Program-made: the position numbers and the translations under genes
Notes under the pieces: generated by a model
The model's input: the letters and a program-made list of their open reading frames with translations, nothing else
The model's database searches: none
What the model was told of the DNA's origin: nothing
Shown here: positions 42,576-50,914 of the stretch, piece after piece
How the letters are laid out: each line of letters begins with the position of its first letter
Position numbering within the stretch: position 1 is the stretch's first letter
Source: Acidobacteriota bacterium
GTDB taxonomy: Bacteria > Acidobacteriota > Terriglobia > Acidiferrales > UBA7541
Length of the DNA stretch: 64,000 nucleotides
Direction of reading: 5' to 3'
Assembly (NCBI GenBank): GCA_003223245.1
Contig: QHYI01000102.1
Coordinates: 1-64,000, forward strand

Positions 42576-42594
42576 AAATCCGCCCTGCGCTACA
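42576..42594. repeat. Truncated REP-like unit
   Basis: AAATCCGCCCTGCGCTACA matches the outer arms of the REP family (AAATCC...CTACA) but lacks the full internal stem. It lies 15 bases from the rplT stop. Confidence 0.5.
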
Positions 42595-42608
42595 CCGGCG
42601 CTACGGGG

Positions 42609-42983
42609 CTAAGATTTTTTCGCGGCAGCACCCGCCGCGGCTTTGGCTTTTTCCACGAGCTGCGCGAAGCCGGCGGCGTCCTTGACGGCAATGTCCGCGA
42701 GAATCTTGCGGTCGAGCGCCACACCGGCGGCTTTCAGGCCATGGATCAACTGGCCGTAGCTTAAGCCGTTGAGACGAGCGGCGGCGCCGATGCGTTGAAT
42801 CCACAGGCGGCGATATTGCCGCTTCTTGTTGCGTCGGTCGCGGTAAGCATAACGATCGGCGCGATTGGCCGCTTCCTGTGCGGACTGATAGAGCTTGCTC
42901 TTGGTTAGGAAAAAGCCTTTCGTCCTCTTGAGATACTTCTTGCGCCGAGCCCGGCGCTTGGTGCCGCGTTTTACGCGTGCCAT
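42609..42983 (-). CDS. rplT: 50S ribosomal protein L20
   Basis: A 124-residue protein with the L20 signature [21 protein letters not shown], then [28 protein letters not shown] and a Lys/Ala-rich tail. L20 binds 23S rRNA early in large-subunit assembly. It is separated from rpmI by 396 bases that hold a REPIN-like element, which is longer than the usual spacing in infC-rpmI-rplT operons. Confidence 0.97.
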   Translation of the reverse strand: MARVKRGTKRRARRKKYLKRTKGFFLTKSKLYQSAQEAANRADRYAYRDRRNKKRQYRRLWIQRIGAAARLNGLSYGQLIHGLKAAGVALDRKILADIAVKDAAGFAQLVEKAKAAAGAAAKKS

Positions 42984-43379
42984 GAGTTTGCTCCTTTTTT
43001 GTAGCTCATCCCTGTAGGGGTGAGGATTTTGTTCCGCTGCGTGGCAACACCCAGGTAGAGAAATCCTCAGGCCTAAAGGCCTGAGCTACATGTTTCGGGG
43101 AAACAAAACACGCTGTCGGGACGCCCAGAAACGCGTCGCACAACGGGTTTGTTTCCGGCGTGATGCGCGCGGGCATCGCCGCGCGATCGCATCACGATCG
43201 CGTTAGCGAAGTCGTCCGCGAAGCGCGGACGAGGCCGAGGCTACCCTATAACTCAGGGCAAAGCCTGGCCCCTAGAAGTGTCCCGACCAGGCGGGACGGT
43301 TCGGCCGGCAGGCACCCGTGAAGCGCTGCCTGGCACGAAATTCGAACTGCGAAATTCGGAACAGAAGCCCGCGGCAATT
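42984..43379. other. 396-base spacer between rpmI and rplT
   Basis: The spacer contains a REPIN-like element (43000-43090) and further GC-rich hairpins around 43170-43260 and 43300-43350. The latter has a GCAGGCACC / GGTGCCTGC-like arm and two copies of CGAAATTCG (43334-43360). No gene is visible. The spacer may decouple rplT from the upstream genes. Confidence 0.5.
43000..43090. repeat. REPIN-like inverted pair of palindromic units
   Basis: Unit one (43000-43029) begins TGTAGCTCATCCC and ends GGTGAGGATTT. Unit two (43061-43090) is its near reverse complement, AAATCCTCAGGCC...GGCCTGAGCTACA. Each unit has its own hairpin, and the pair as a whole forms a 30-bp inverted repeat with a 31-base spacer. 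Confidence 0.8.
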
Positions 43380-43601
43380 TCAGCCGTAAGGCAGCATCTG
43401 CCTGATGCTAGCGGCGTCGGCATGACTCACCGTCGTCAGCTTCTTCAGCTTGCGCATGCGCCCCGACGCTTTCAAGCCGGTAAAGTGACGCTTTGCGGTA
43501 TGGCCGCGCAAAATTTTGCCCGTAGCAGTCACCTTGAAGCGTTTGCGCGCGCCGCGATGCGTCTTCAACTTCATCTTCGGTTTTGATGCATTCCTTGGCA
43601 T
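43380..43601 (-). CDS. rpmI: 50S ribosomal protein L35
   Basis: A 73-residue basic protein: PKMKLKTHRGARKRFKVTATGKILRGHTAKRHFTGLKASGRMRKLKKLTTV, the full L35 pattern. ATG 43601 has GGAGGAAAGG upstream. It follows infC after about 107 bases, which hold a short repeat (43643-43680). Confidence 0.95.
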   Translation of the reverse strand: MPRNASKPKMKLKTHRGARKRFKVTATGKILRGHTAKRHFTGLKASGRMRKLKKLTTVSHADAASIRQMLPYG

Positions 43602-43642
43602 TTCGAAACCTTTCCTCCATTCCTTCAGAAAACGGCGGAAGA

Positions 43643-43680
43643 GAGATTCTTCACTCCGCTTCGCGCCGTTCAGAATGACA
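43643..43680. repeat. Short repeat between infC and rpmI
   Basis: On the minus strand the segment reads TGTCATTCTGAACGG, then CGCGAAGCGGAG and TGAAGAATCTC. The TCATTCTGA...GAAGAATCTC pattern is a dispersed element I recognise from other soil bacterial genomes. Copies elsewhere in this window were not seen. Confidence 0.5.
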
Positions 43681-43708
43681 AACAGGCACGAAGCCAAATA
43701 CGTGCGGG

Positions 43709-44296
43709 TCACTGCGATTGCTGCGCGCCGGAAGCTGCTTGCCCCGCCGGTCGGGAAGTCGTTGCGCCTTTCTTGGGCGCCAGAAGCGCAACCAGAACAT
43801 TACCTTCCATGCGCGGCATAGCCTCAATCTGCCCCTGATCGCCGATTTCCGTCAGCAACCGGTCCATCTTGGCGCGGCCCACTTCCTGGTGCGCCATTTC
43901 GCGGCCACGATGAAAAATCATGGCGCGCACTTTGTGGCCGTCGCCTAAGAAACGGATGATCTGATTCTTGCGAACCTGATAATCGTGTTCCGCGGTGTTG
44001 GGCCGAAACTTCACTTCTTTCAATTGCGAACCGCGGCTGCTTTTGCGCTGTTCGTGGGCCTTCTTGTTCTGCTGGTACTGATATTTGCCGTAGTCGGTGA
44101 TTTTACAAACCGGCGGGTCGGCGGTGGGCGAAATTTCCACCAAATCGAGTCCCCGTTCCCGCGCCAATTTCATGGCCTCGAAAGGCTGCATGACACCGAG
44201 CTGCGCGCCGTCTTCGTCAATTACCCGGATTTCGCGCGCCCGGATGCGCTCGTTGACGCGCGTGCGGTCACCTGGCCGGAAGTTGCGATCAGCGAT
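43709..44296 (-). CDS. infC: Translation initiation factor IF-3, ATC start
   Basis: A 195-residue protein. The reading frame upstream of the internal ATG (44191) encodes DRNFRPGDRTRVNERIRARE and IRVIDEDGAQLGV, the conserved IF3 N-domain start, so the gene must begin earlier. In that frame there is no ATG, GTG or TTG before a TGA; an ATC at 44296 with GAGGGGG four bases upstream is the only good start. Rare AUU/AUC starts in infC are known and allow IF3 to limit its own synthesis. The N- and C-terminal domains bind the 30S subunit. It heads infC-rpmI-rplT. Confidence 0.93.
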   Translation of the reverse strand: MADRNFRPGDRTRVNERIRAREIRVIDEDGAQLGVMQPFEAMKLARERGLDLVEISPTADPPVCKITDYGKYQYQQNKKAHEQRKSSRGSQLKEVKFRPNTAEHDYQVRKNQIIRFLGDGHKVRAMIFHRGREMAHQEVGRAKMDRLLTEIGDQGQIEAMPRMEGNVLVALLAPKKGATTSRPAGQAASGAQQSQ

Positions 44297-44307
44297 AAAT
44301 CCCCCTC
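44294..44307 (-). promoter_or_regulatory. Shine-Dalgarno and non-canonical ATC start of infC
   Basis: GAGGGGG (44307-44301), a 4-base spacer (ATTT), then ATC (44296-44294). This is the only plausible initiation site for a full-length IF3, and the strong Shine-Dalgarno would compensate for the weak codon. Confidence 0.75.
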
Positions 44308-44405
44308 AAGAGCGTTAGGCACCTGCTTTCCCTTAAACCGGGAGCTGGCCCCGAATCCAAAAGCGCCGGTCCACGAGGCAAAAAGCCGACGGGGACAGGT
44401 TCCAA

Positions 44406-44436
44406 AGTATAGCATGGCCGATATGTTGCACTGCAA
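44406..44436 (-). promoter_or_regulatory. Candidate promoter of infC
   Basis: On the minus strand TTGCAG (44436-44431) is followed after 19 bases by TATACT (44411-44406), about 110 bases upstream of the ATC. The spacing is longer than ideal and the -35 is weak. Confidence 0.35.
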
Positions 44437-44469
44437 TAGGGCGGAAAGTGGCGGAAAGGCGCTCGGAGG

Positions 44470-45186
44470 TTAACTAGTCAGGGCGAAATCGCCTTTCGGG
44501 CCGACGATGGTGGCGCGGAGGGAGGGTTCGTTGGCCGTTGAGACGTATAGATCGATATGGATGCGGCAAGCGGCGACCAACAAATCCTCCCCCTGGGGAG
44601 TGGTGGCCTCGAAACGCGTCAGTGTGCAGCCCTTGGGTGCATCCACCGATGGATGAACGGAACCCTTGCTCCATTCAATGAAGAACGGAAGCAGGCCGCC
44701 GTGATCGTCCTTGAGACGAAGAGCCTTCCAACGAAGAACTTGGCCATCGGGACGCTGGCGCGAACCGGGCTGCGGGCCTTCGAATTCAATCCCCGCTTGG
44801 CGAAGCTGAGCGGCAAATTGTTCCAGGTCGTCGCGATGCGCGGCCCAACCGATGAGGCGCGGCTCCTTGAGCGTGGTAATGACGGAGTATTGTTCCACAC
44901 CCGCTTGTTTGGGATCGGGCGCGATAATCTCGAGATAGCGGCGCGTCCCGAGAGAGAGCAAAGCGTTTTGCGTGCCTCGACCGGGGTGGACGCCCCCAAA
45001 CGCGGCGCGAACGCCGCTGTGCTCTTCAACGAACGCGATGCCGCGTTCGAGATCGCTGCAGCCGAGAAGAAGGTGATCGAGCAATGCAGGAACCTCGGCA
45101 ATCTTTGGCCAAGCTCTTAAAGCACGAGGCGCCATCGCGGTGCCCGCTGTAAACGCTAGAAAAGCCCGGCGTGAGATGCTTTCCAT
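44470..45186 (-). CDS. Exported VOC (glyoxalase-like) domain protein
   Basis: A 238-residue protein with a Tat-like leader (SISRRAFLAFTAGTAMAPRALRA), then LDHLLLGCSDLERGIAFVEEHSGVRAAFGGVHPGRGTQNALLSLGTRRYLEIIAPD, the VOC/glyoxalase-3 fold. A further beta-alpha half ends near the stop. The metal-binding positions of classical glyoxalase are only partly present, so the function is unclear. ATG 45186 places the twin Arg close to the start; 45219 is an alternative. It lies between infC and a methyltransferase. Confidence 0.78.
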   Translation of the reverse strand: MESISRRAFLAFTAGTAMAPRALRAWPKIAEVPALLDHLLLGCSDLERGIAFVEEHSGVRAAFGGVHPGRGTQNALLSLGTRRYLEIIAPDPKQAGVEQYSVITTLKEPRLIGWAAHRDDLEQFAAQLRQAGIEFEGPQPGSRQRPDGQVLRWKALRLKDDHGGLLPFFIEWSKGSVHPSVDAPKGCTLTRFEATTPQGEDLLVAACRIHIDLYVSTANEPSLRATIVGPKGDFALTS

Positions 45187-45282
45187 TTCCGTTTGCACCT
45201 TTTGAACTTGCCTCTCCATTCGAAGACTACACTTCCAGGCTGAAATTGTGGACCGCCATAGCCTCCTTCGATTTATGCCCCG

Positions 45283-45942
45283 CTACACCGATCCGGGCTT
45301 GCGCGCGCGAATATAAGCTCTGCGGCTCTGGTACTCAACCTCCGGCGCATAAGGCTCCCGCTCGAGAGAATCTTCAACGGCAAAGCCGGCGAGACTGAGG
45401 TAGCGCTCTACTTCTTTCCTGCTGAAGAGAACCAAATCCAGCGAGACCTGGTGGCCCCAACAATTTTCTTCGTGCAGCACTTCCAGGCCAATGTGAAACG
45501 CCAGAAAAAGCTGGCCGGCAGGCTGAAGGACCCGGCTCATCTCGCGAAAGGCTTGCAGAATGTCGGTTTTCGGAATGTGCACGATGGAGTAAAAAGCCAC
45601 AATTCCAGCCCAGGCGCCGTCTTCCACATCGAGCGCCAGCATGTTGCCCTGCTGAAATTCAATGCCCGGATTCAATTTGCGCGCTTGCTCGAGCATCCCA
45701 GGAGAAAGATCGATCCCGAAGATGTCGACGCCGCGATCATGCAGGTAGCGTGCCACGTGGCCGGGACCACAGCCCAGGTCGCAAACACGGCCGGTTCCAT
45801 TGACGCGCGTGGCGAAGTCATCAAGCAGCATGCGATCGAGCGGTTTATTCGCCAGTTCACCCGCGATGCGGGCGGCGTATTCCTCGGCAATTTCGTCATA
45901 GCTGGACCGATAGTCCGAGAGTCTCTGAGGATCCATGGGCAC
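45283..45942 (-). CDS. Class I SAM-dependent methyltransferase
   Basis: A 219-residue enzyme: SYDEIAEEYAARIAGEL, motif I VCDLGCGPGHVARYLHDRG, FGIDLSPGMLEQARK, GIVAFYSIVHI, LQPAGQLFLAFHIG and a C-terminal RAYIRARKPG. The target is unknown. It is one of three genes inserted between thrS and infC relative to the common arrangement. ATG 45942 is preferred; an ATG two codons later also fits. Confidence 0.88.
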   Translation of the reverse strand: MPMDPQRLSDYRSSYDEIAEEYAARIAGELANKPLDRMLLDDFATRVNGTGRVCDLGCGPGHVARYLHDRGVDIFGIDLSPGMLEQARKLNPGIEFQQGNMLALDVEDGAWAGIVAFYSIVHIPKTDILQAFREMSRVLQPAGQLFLAFHIGLEVLHEENCWGHQVSLDLVLFSRKEVERYLSLAGFAVEDSLEREPYAPEVEYQSRRAYIRARKPGSV

Positions 45943-45986
45943 CCTGAAGAACCGTAATAAGCCATGGGGATTATGTCAGATTTTGG

Positions 45987-46643
45987 CTAGAGGGAAACGG
46001 TGGAAGACTTCAGTCCGCGTTTGCAGAGATAGGCGTGCCAGAACAGACGCGCAGCGACAGCGCGCCAGGGCCGCCAGGGCGCACTGAGAGCTTCGAGCTT
46101 TTCTGGCGACGGCCGCTTGCGGAGTCGCTTCACTTCCTGAACTGCCGTGGCAAGAGCAAGATCGCCCGTAGGCCAGATATCCGGGCGGCGCAGCGCGCTT
46201 AGTAGATAAATGTCGGCGGTCCAGCGACCGATGCCCTTGAAAGCGATGAGCATTTTGTGCGCGGAGTCGTCCGGAAGGTCATGCAGGTAGCCCAGATCGA
46301 AGTGGCGGCGAACAAGAGATTCCGCCAGCAAGCGAGTGTAAAGAGTTTTCTGCCTGCTGAAGCCGATGCGAAGCAGTTCGGCGTCCCTGAGTGTCAGAAA
46401 GCGTTTTGGTGTGACGGGACTAATGGCGGCCTCGAGGCGGTCAAAAGCAGCTTTCGCGGAGGCTAAGGACACCTGCTGCTCAAGTATGATGTAAACCAGC
46501 GTGGGAAACCCCGGCTCACGCACCCACAGCGGCGGCCGGCCGTAGGTCTTCACCACTTCCGCCAAATGCGCGTCGCGTGCTGTAAGTAAGCGCACTCCTT
46601 GCGCGAAGGCTTCTTCGTTCAAGATGGTTTGCGGATTTTGCAT
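45987..46643 (-). CDS. DNA-3-methyladenine glycosylase (AlkA-like, HhH-GPD)
   Basis: A 218-residue DNA repair enzyme: PGFPTLVYIILEQQVSLASAKAAFDRL, LRDAELLRIGFSRQKTLYTRLLAESL and the helix-hairpin-helix FKGIGRWTADIYLLSALRRPDIWPTGD with the catalytic Asp in WPTGDLALA. It removes alkylated bases. It is shorter than E. coli AlkA and lacks the N-terminal domain. It lies just after thrS. Confidence 0.88.
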   Translation of the reverse strand: MQNPQTILNEEAFAQGVRLLTARDAHLAEVVKTYGRPPLWVREPGFPTLVYIILEQQVSLASAKAAFDRLEAAISPVTPKRFLTLRDAELLRIGFSRQKTLYTRLLAESLVRRHFDLGYLHDLPDDSAHKMLIAFKGIGRWTADIYLLSALRRPDIWPTGDLALATAVQEVKRLRKRPSPEKLEALSAPWRPWRAVAARLFWHAYLCKRGLKSSTVSL

Positions 46644-46673
46644 GGCTGGAAGGCAGTGAAGTCTGGTAACAAT

Positions 46674-48629
46674 TCAGCTTATGGCCCGAGTCTCGACTTC
46701 GCGCTGCAGGGTTGCGACAACATCAGCGAGCGGCTTGGGGCCGAGGTCGCCTTTCGAGCGATGGCGGACCGAAACAGTGCCGGCTTCCGCTTCTTTCGCG
46801 CCGACCACCAGCATGTAGGGAATTTTCTGGAGCTGGGCATCGCGGATTTTGGCGGGCAACTTTTCGTTGCGCTCGTCCAGATGTACGCGAAGGCCATGGC
46901 CCTTGAGCATCTCCATAACGTGCTTCGCATAATCCGCCACTTTTTCGCTGACGGGGCAAATTTCGACCTGCACTGGCGCGAGCCAGAGCGGAAACGCTCC
47001 CGCATAGTGCTCGATGAGGATGCCGAAGAAGCGCTCGACGGAGCCCAGCAAGGCGCGGTGCACCATCAACGGCTGATGTTTGGCGCCGTCTTCCGCAACG
47101 TATTGCAGACCAAAGCGCGCGGGCAAATTGAAGTCAAACTGCACCGTGGTGAGCTGCCACGGTCGGCCGATGGCGTCAATCAGCTTGACGTCGATCTTCG
47201 GGCCGTAGAACGCGGCCTCCCCGGCAATGGTTTTGTACGGGATATTCATGCGCTTCATGGTCGCGGCGAGCGCGGCGGTGGCGCGATGCCAATCTTCCGG
47301 CTTGCCCGCATAGTTTTCCGGGTGCGCAGCGTCCCAGTCGGAAAGCTCGACTTCGAATTTGTCGAAACCAAAATTCTTCATCACCGCGAACGCGAAATCG
47401 ACGCAGGCCTCGACTTCGCTTTCGATTTGCGAGGGCATGCAGAAAATGTGCGCGTCGTCCTGCGTAAAACCGCGCACGCGCAGCAAGCCGTGCAGCACGC
47501 CGCTGCGTTCATAACGATAAACTGTGCCTAGTTCAGCAAGCCGAACCGGCAGCTCGCGGTAGCTGTGCAGCTTGGACTTGTAAATCAAAATGTGGCCCGG
47601 GCAATTCATGGGCTTGAGCTGGTAATCCGCCTTTTCCACTTCCACCGGGCCGAACATGCTGTCCTTATAAAAGCCGGTGTGGCCGCTGGTTTTCCACAGA
47701 TCGAGCCGCATGACGTGCGGCGTGAAGACGAGATCATAGCCCCGCCTCAAAAGTTCCTCGCGCAGCCAATCCTCGACAATTTTGCGAATCAGGCCGCCCT
47801 TGGGGTGCCAGAAAACAAGGCCCGGGCCGGCTTCCTCCTCGATACTGAAGAGGTCCAGCTCGGCTCCGAGCCTGCGATGATCGCGCCGCTTGGCTTCTTC
47901 CAGGCGATGCAAGTATTCGTCTAGCTCTTTTTGCGTAAAAAATGCTACGGCATAAATGCGCTGGAGCTGTGGATTCCCTTCTTGACCCTTCCAGTAAGCC
48001 CCCGCGACGTTCATTAGTTTGAAAGCTTGAATGCGTTTGGTCGAAGGAATGTGTGGGCCACGGCAAAAGTCTATGAATTTCCCGGTGGCGTAAAAGGAAA
48101 CCATGGGCTCGGCGGCTTTCTCTTCCACCAACTCGCACTTGAAAACCTGATTGGACTTTCTGTAGAGGTCGAGAGCTTCCCGTTTGGGAATCAGCTTGCG
48201 CTCGTTCGGTAAGTCCTGTGCGGCAAGCTCGTGCATCTTTTTCTCGATTTTCGCGAGGTCTTCTTGCGTAAAAGGTTCATCGCGCAGAAATTCATAGAAA
48301 AAGCCGGTGTCGATCGGCGGACCAATACCCAGCTTGACGTTGGGATAAAGCTCCATCACCGCAGCCGCAAGCAAATGCGCTGCGGAATGGCGGAAAACGA
48401 AAAGCGCGTCGGGATCTTTTTCGGTGAGGATTTGCAACTTGACGTCCCGCTCAAGAGGGCGGCGCAGATCGATCAGTTCGCCCTCGCCGTCGTTCGGTTG
48501 AGCCACACGGGCAACCAGGGCGGCGTCGGCGAGGCGCGGCGAAATGCTGCGCGCGATGTCCGCAGGCGTAGTGCCCTTCGGGACATCTTTGACGCTTCCG
48601 TCCGGCAATGTGATGTGAATCTGCTCCAT
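46674..48629 (-). CDS. thrS: Threonyl-tRNA synthetase
   Basis: A 651-residue class II synthetase: a TGS domain (IHITLPDGSVKDVPKGTT; residues 1-65), a second N-terminal editing domain with HSAAHLLAAAV, and the catalytic core with PMNCPGHILIYK (zinc Cys), VYRYERSGVLHGLLRVRGFTQDDAHIFC (motif 2), HRALLGSVERFFGILIEHYAG (motif 3) and the anticodon-binding domain. Length is typical. It heads the translation cluster on the minus strand. Confidence 0.97.
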   Translation of the reverse strand: MEQIHITLPDGSVKDVPKGTTPADIARSISPRLADAALVARVAQPNDGEGELIDLRRPLERDVKLQILTEKDPDALFVFRHSAAHLLAAAVMELYPNVKLGIGPPIDTGFFYEFLRDEPFTQEDLAKIEKKMHELAAQDLPNERKLIPKREALDLYRKSNQVFKCELVEEKAAEPMVSFYATGKFIDFCRGPHIPSTKRIQAFKLMNVAGAYWKGQEGNPQLQRIYAVAFFTQKELDEYLHRLEEAKRRDHRRLGAELDLFSIEEEAGPGLVFWHPKGGLIRKIVEDWLREELLRRGYDLVFTPHVMRLDLWKTSGHTGFYKDSMFGPVEVEKADYQLKPMNCPGHILIYKSKLHSYRELPVRLAELGTVYRYERSGVLHGLLRVRGFTQDDAHIFCMPSQIESEVEACVDFAFAVMKNFGFDKFEVELSDWDAAHPENYAGKPEDWHRATAALAATMKRMNIPYKTIAGEAAFYGPKIDVKLIDAIGRPWQLTTVQFDFNLPARFGLQYVAEDGAKHQPLMVHRALLGSVERFFGILIEHYAGAFPLWLAPVQVEICPVSEKVADYAKHVMEMLKGHGLRVHLDERNEKLPAKIRDAQLQKIPYMLVVGAKEAEAGTVSVRHRSKGDLGPKPLADVVATLQREVETRAIS

Positions 48630-48740
48630 GGCGCCTTCGCGAAAGAAGAAACATTAAGCTTATCGGCGCTGTTTACTCAGGTCAAGACAAGTGAAATACG
48701 GTGCAAAATTCCGCCGCGACCGCTAGAAAACAGCGTTCGG

Positions 48741-50399
48741 TTACCATTCGAACGTCCACCGGCCGCCGGCCATGGTGCGCTCGACGGGGATGGTGACGAG
48801 GGTCGAAGGATCCTCTTTCAAAGGATCGCGGCCAAGAATGACAAGGTCGGCGAGCTTGCCCGCCTCAATAGAACCTTTGAGGTTTTCTTCGTACGAAGCA
48901 TACGCGCCGTTCAACGTGCCCACGCGAATGGCCTCTTCCACAGTGATGCGCTGCTTTGGTCCCCAGACGTTGCCCTTCATGTCCGTTCGCGTGACTTCGG
49001 ATTGCAGCGCCATCATGGGGGCAAATTCTCCTGGCGGATAATCCGAGGCTTGCGTTGCACGAATTCCGGCGTCCAGAAAACTTCGCAGCGCAAACATGTG
49101 GTTCAGCCGCTCGGCGCCGTAGTAGCGCATCTTTTCGCCGTGATAGTAAACGTAAGTCGAGAACGGCGTAGGAATGGCGCCAAGCGCCTTGATGCGCGCG
49201 ATGAGATTGTCGTTCACCACGGTGCAATGCTCAAGGCGGAAGCGCGGGTCGTGTCGCGGGTTCTCTTTTTGTAGGCGTTCGTAAACACGCAGAGTATTGC
49301 CGATAGCGACGTCTCCGTTCGCATGCGTGCCAACCTGCCAACCCGCCAAATGGGCTTTGCGGCCATGCGTGTAGAGTTCTTCCTCGCTCATTACCAAAAT
49401 GCCGTAATCGTTGGGGCGGCCCTGGTAGGGCGCGGAAAGGCGCGCGGTGCGTTCAGAAATCGAGCCATCGCAAACCAGCTTGACCGCTCCGACACGCACC
49501 CACTCATCGCCAAGGCCTGTGCGGTTTCCGGCGGCGATCATCGCATCGAGGTAATGAAAATTGATGAAGCAGTAAGCGCGGTAGAGCAAATCGCCCGACT
49601 CGTAAGCGTCCTGATACGCAAGAAGGTCTGTAGGCGTGCCTTGTGCCTCCGTGGCCGAAGTGATTCCCGTGCGCGCCAACATCTTGGAGATGAGCTTCAC
49701 ACCCTCGCGGTGGTCGTCGCGCGTGAAATTGTGGGGAATTGCCTTGTCGAAGAGATCGTTTGCGCTTTCCGCGACGCGGCCCGTGAGCTTGCCGGTTGCC
49801 GGATCCCGATCGATCTTGCCGCCTGGTGGATCGGCCGTCTTCTCATCGATGCCGGCTTTTCGAAACGCCAGCGAATTCGAATAGCTAGTATGGCCGCCGC
49901 GATGCTCGATATGCACCGGATGATCCGGGACTGCGGCGTCCAGGTCGGCAACGGTCAGCGGGCGGCCTTCTTCCGTTTTCGTATCGTCGTACTTGAACCC
50001 GAGAACCCATTCTCCCGCGGGGGTTTTCGCGGCCCGCTCGCGTAACGCAACCTGAATTGCGGAAATCGAACGCAGGTCGCAATCCACCATGCGCAGATGC
50101 ATTAGCCCAGCTTCTGCGGGATGCGAATGCGCGTCGATAAAACCAGGAGTAATGGTCTTTCCGCCGAGATCGATCTTCTTGGACCCAGCACCGGCAAGAT
50201 TCAGCACGTCAGAATCACTGCCGACGGCAAGAAACCGGCCGCGCGCAATAGCCACTGCCTGCGCGCGTGGTTCCTGGTCATTCACCGTCAGGATGTTTCC
50301 GTTGTGCAGAATCAGATCCGGCTTTTGCTGCTCCAGCGGAAAAAGCGAAAACGCAGCAAGTGCGCCGAGAAATTCCCGGCGGGAAGTTCCTTCGTTCAT
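48741..50399 (-). CDS. Exported YtcJ-type amidohydrolase
   Basis: A 552-residue protein with a Tat motif (TSRREFLGALAAFS). The metal-dependent hydrolase core has TPGFIDAHSHPAEAGL, EWVLGFKYDDTKTEE, FRLEHCTVVNDNL and TQASDYPPGEFAP. Members of this amidohydrolase-3 family act on amides or N-acyl compounds of unknown nature. ATG 50399 follows AAAGGA; another ATG two codons upstream is possible. It is not co-transcribed with thrS. Confidence 0.88.
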   Translation of the reverse strand: MNEGTSRREFLGALAAFSLFPLEQQKPDLILHNGNILTVNDQEPRAQAVAIARGRFLAVGSDSDVLNLAGAGSKKIDLGGKTITPGFIDAHSHPAEAGLMHLRMVDCDLRSISAIQVALRERAAKTPAGEWVLGFKYDDTKTEEGRPLTVADLDAAVPDHPVHIEHRGGHTSYSNSLAFRKAGIDEKTADPPGGKIDRDPATGKLTGRVAESANDLFDKAIPHNFTRDDHREGVKLISKMLARTGITSATEAQGTPTDLLAYQDAYESGDLLYRAYCFINFHYLDAMIAAGNRTGLGDEWVRVGAVKLVCDGSISERTARLSAPYQGRPNDYGILVMSEEELYTHGRKAHLAGWQVGTHANGDVAIGNTLRVYERLQKENPRHDPRFRLEHCTVVNDNLIARIKALGAIPTPFSTYVYYHGEKMRYYGAERLNHMFALRSFLDAGIRATQASDYPPGEFAPMMALQSEVTRTDMKGNVWGPKQRITVEEAIRVGTLNGAYASYEENLKGSIEAGKLADLVILGRDPLKEDPSTLVTIPVERTMAGGRWTFEW

Positions 50400-50620
50400 A
50401 CCCATCCTTTGCAAACCCACGGGAACACGAGAATCGAGCGGATGCTACGACGTTGCAGCGCCTAGCGTCAACGTGCCAAATGCAAATGAGCGCATGACTC
50501 CGGGGTCCACGCTCTGGAGGGATATCCAGGTCTCTTGTGAGTTAGAGGCCGCGAGGAACTATTAGGTCAATAAAAAGACTGCCGGGAGCACACGTGCCAG
50601 GCAGGTTGATATCAGAAGTT

Positions 50621-50914
50621 TCAGAAATTAGGGTCAATATTGCGCTGCGCACAGCGGAGCCGTGCTTCCAGAGTTGTTACGAAGGGGTTCTTGCCGATTT
50701 GCACCAGTCGGGAGGCGCCGGTGCTTTCCTTGTGAATGACGGGAGAGCCACCGGGGATGATGGCCGCCTTGGGTACGCGATAAACAGCGCCCGTGCCACG
50801 CTCGACGTAGGCCCCGGGCTCATTAAGTTCTTCCCAGCTGACTTCCGTCAAAACAGACCGCTGCTGGGGTTCTACCGGGTTTTTAAAGGCTGCGTAGAAG
50901 TTTGTACAGTTCAT
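50621..50914 (-). CDS. Conserved hypothetical protein overlapping tyrA, 97 aa
   Basis: ATG 50914 opens inside the 3' end of tyrA (32-base overlap). The frame reads VSWEELNEPGAYVERGTGAVYRVPKAAIIPGG, then KESTGASRLVQIGKNPFVTTLEARLRCAQRNIDPNF. The mix of turns and hydrophobic strands is protein-like, and I recall similar small acidobacterial proteins, but no domain name. It is the last gene of the aromatic cluster. Longer readings in this frame reach into tyrA and are not credible. It could bind or regulate the pathway, but this is only a guess. Confidence 0.7.
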   Translation of the reverse strand: MNCTNFYAAFKNPVEPQQRSVLTEVSWEELNEPGAYVERGTGAVYRVPKAAIIPGGSPVIHKESTGASRLVQIGKNPFVTTLEARLRCAQRNIDPNF

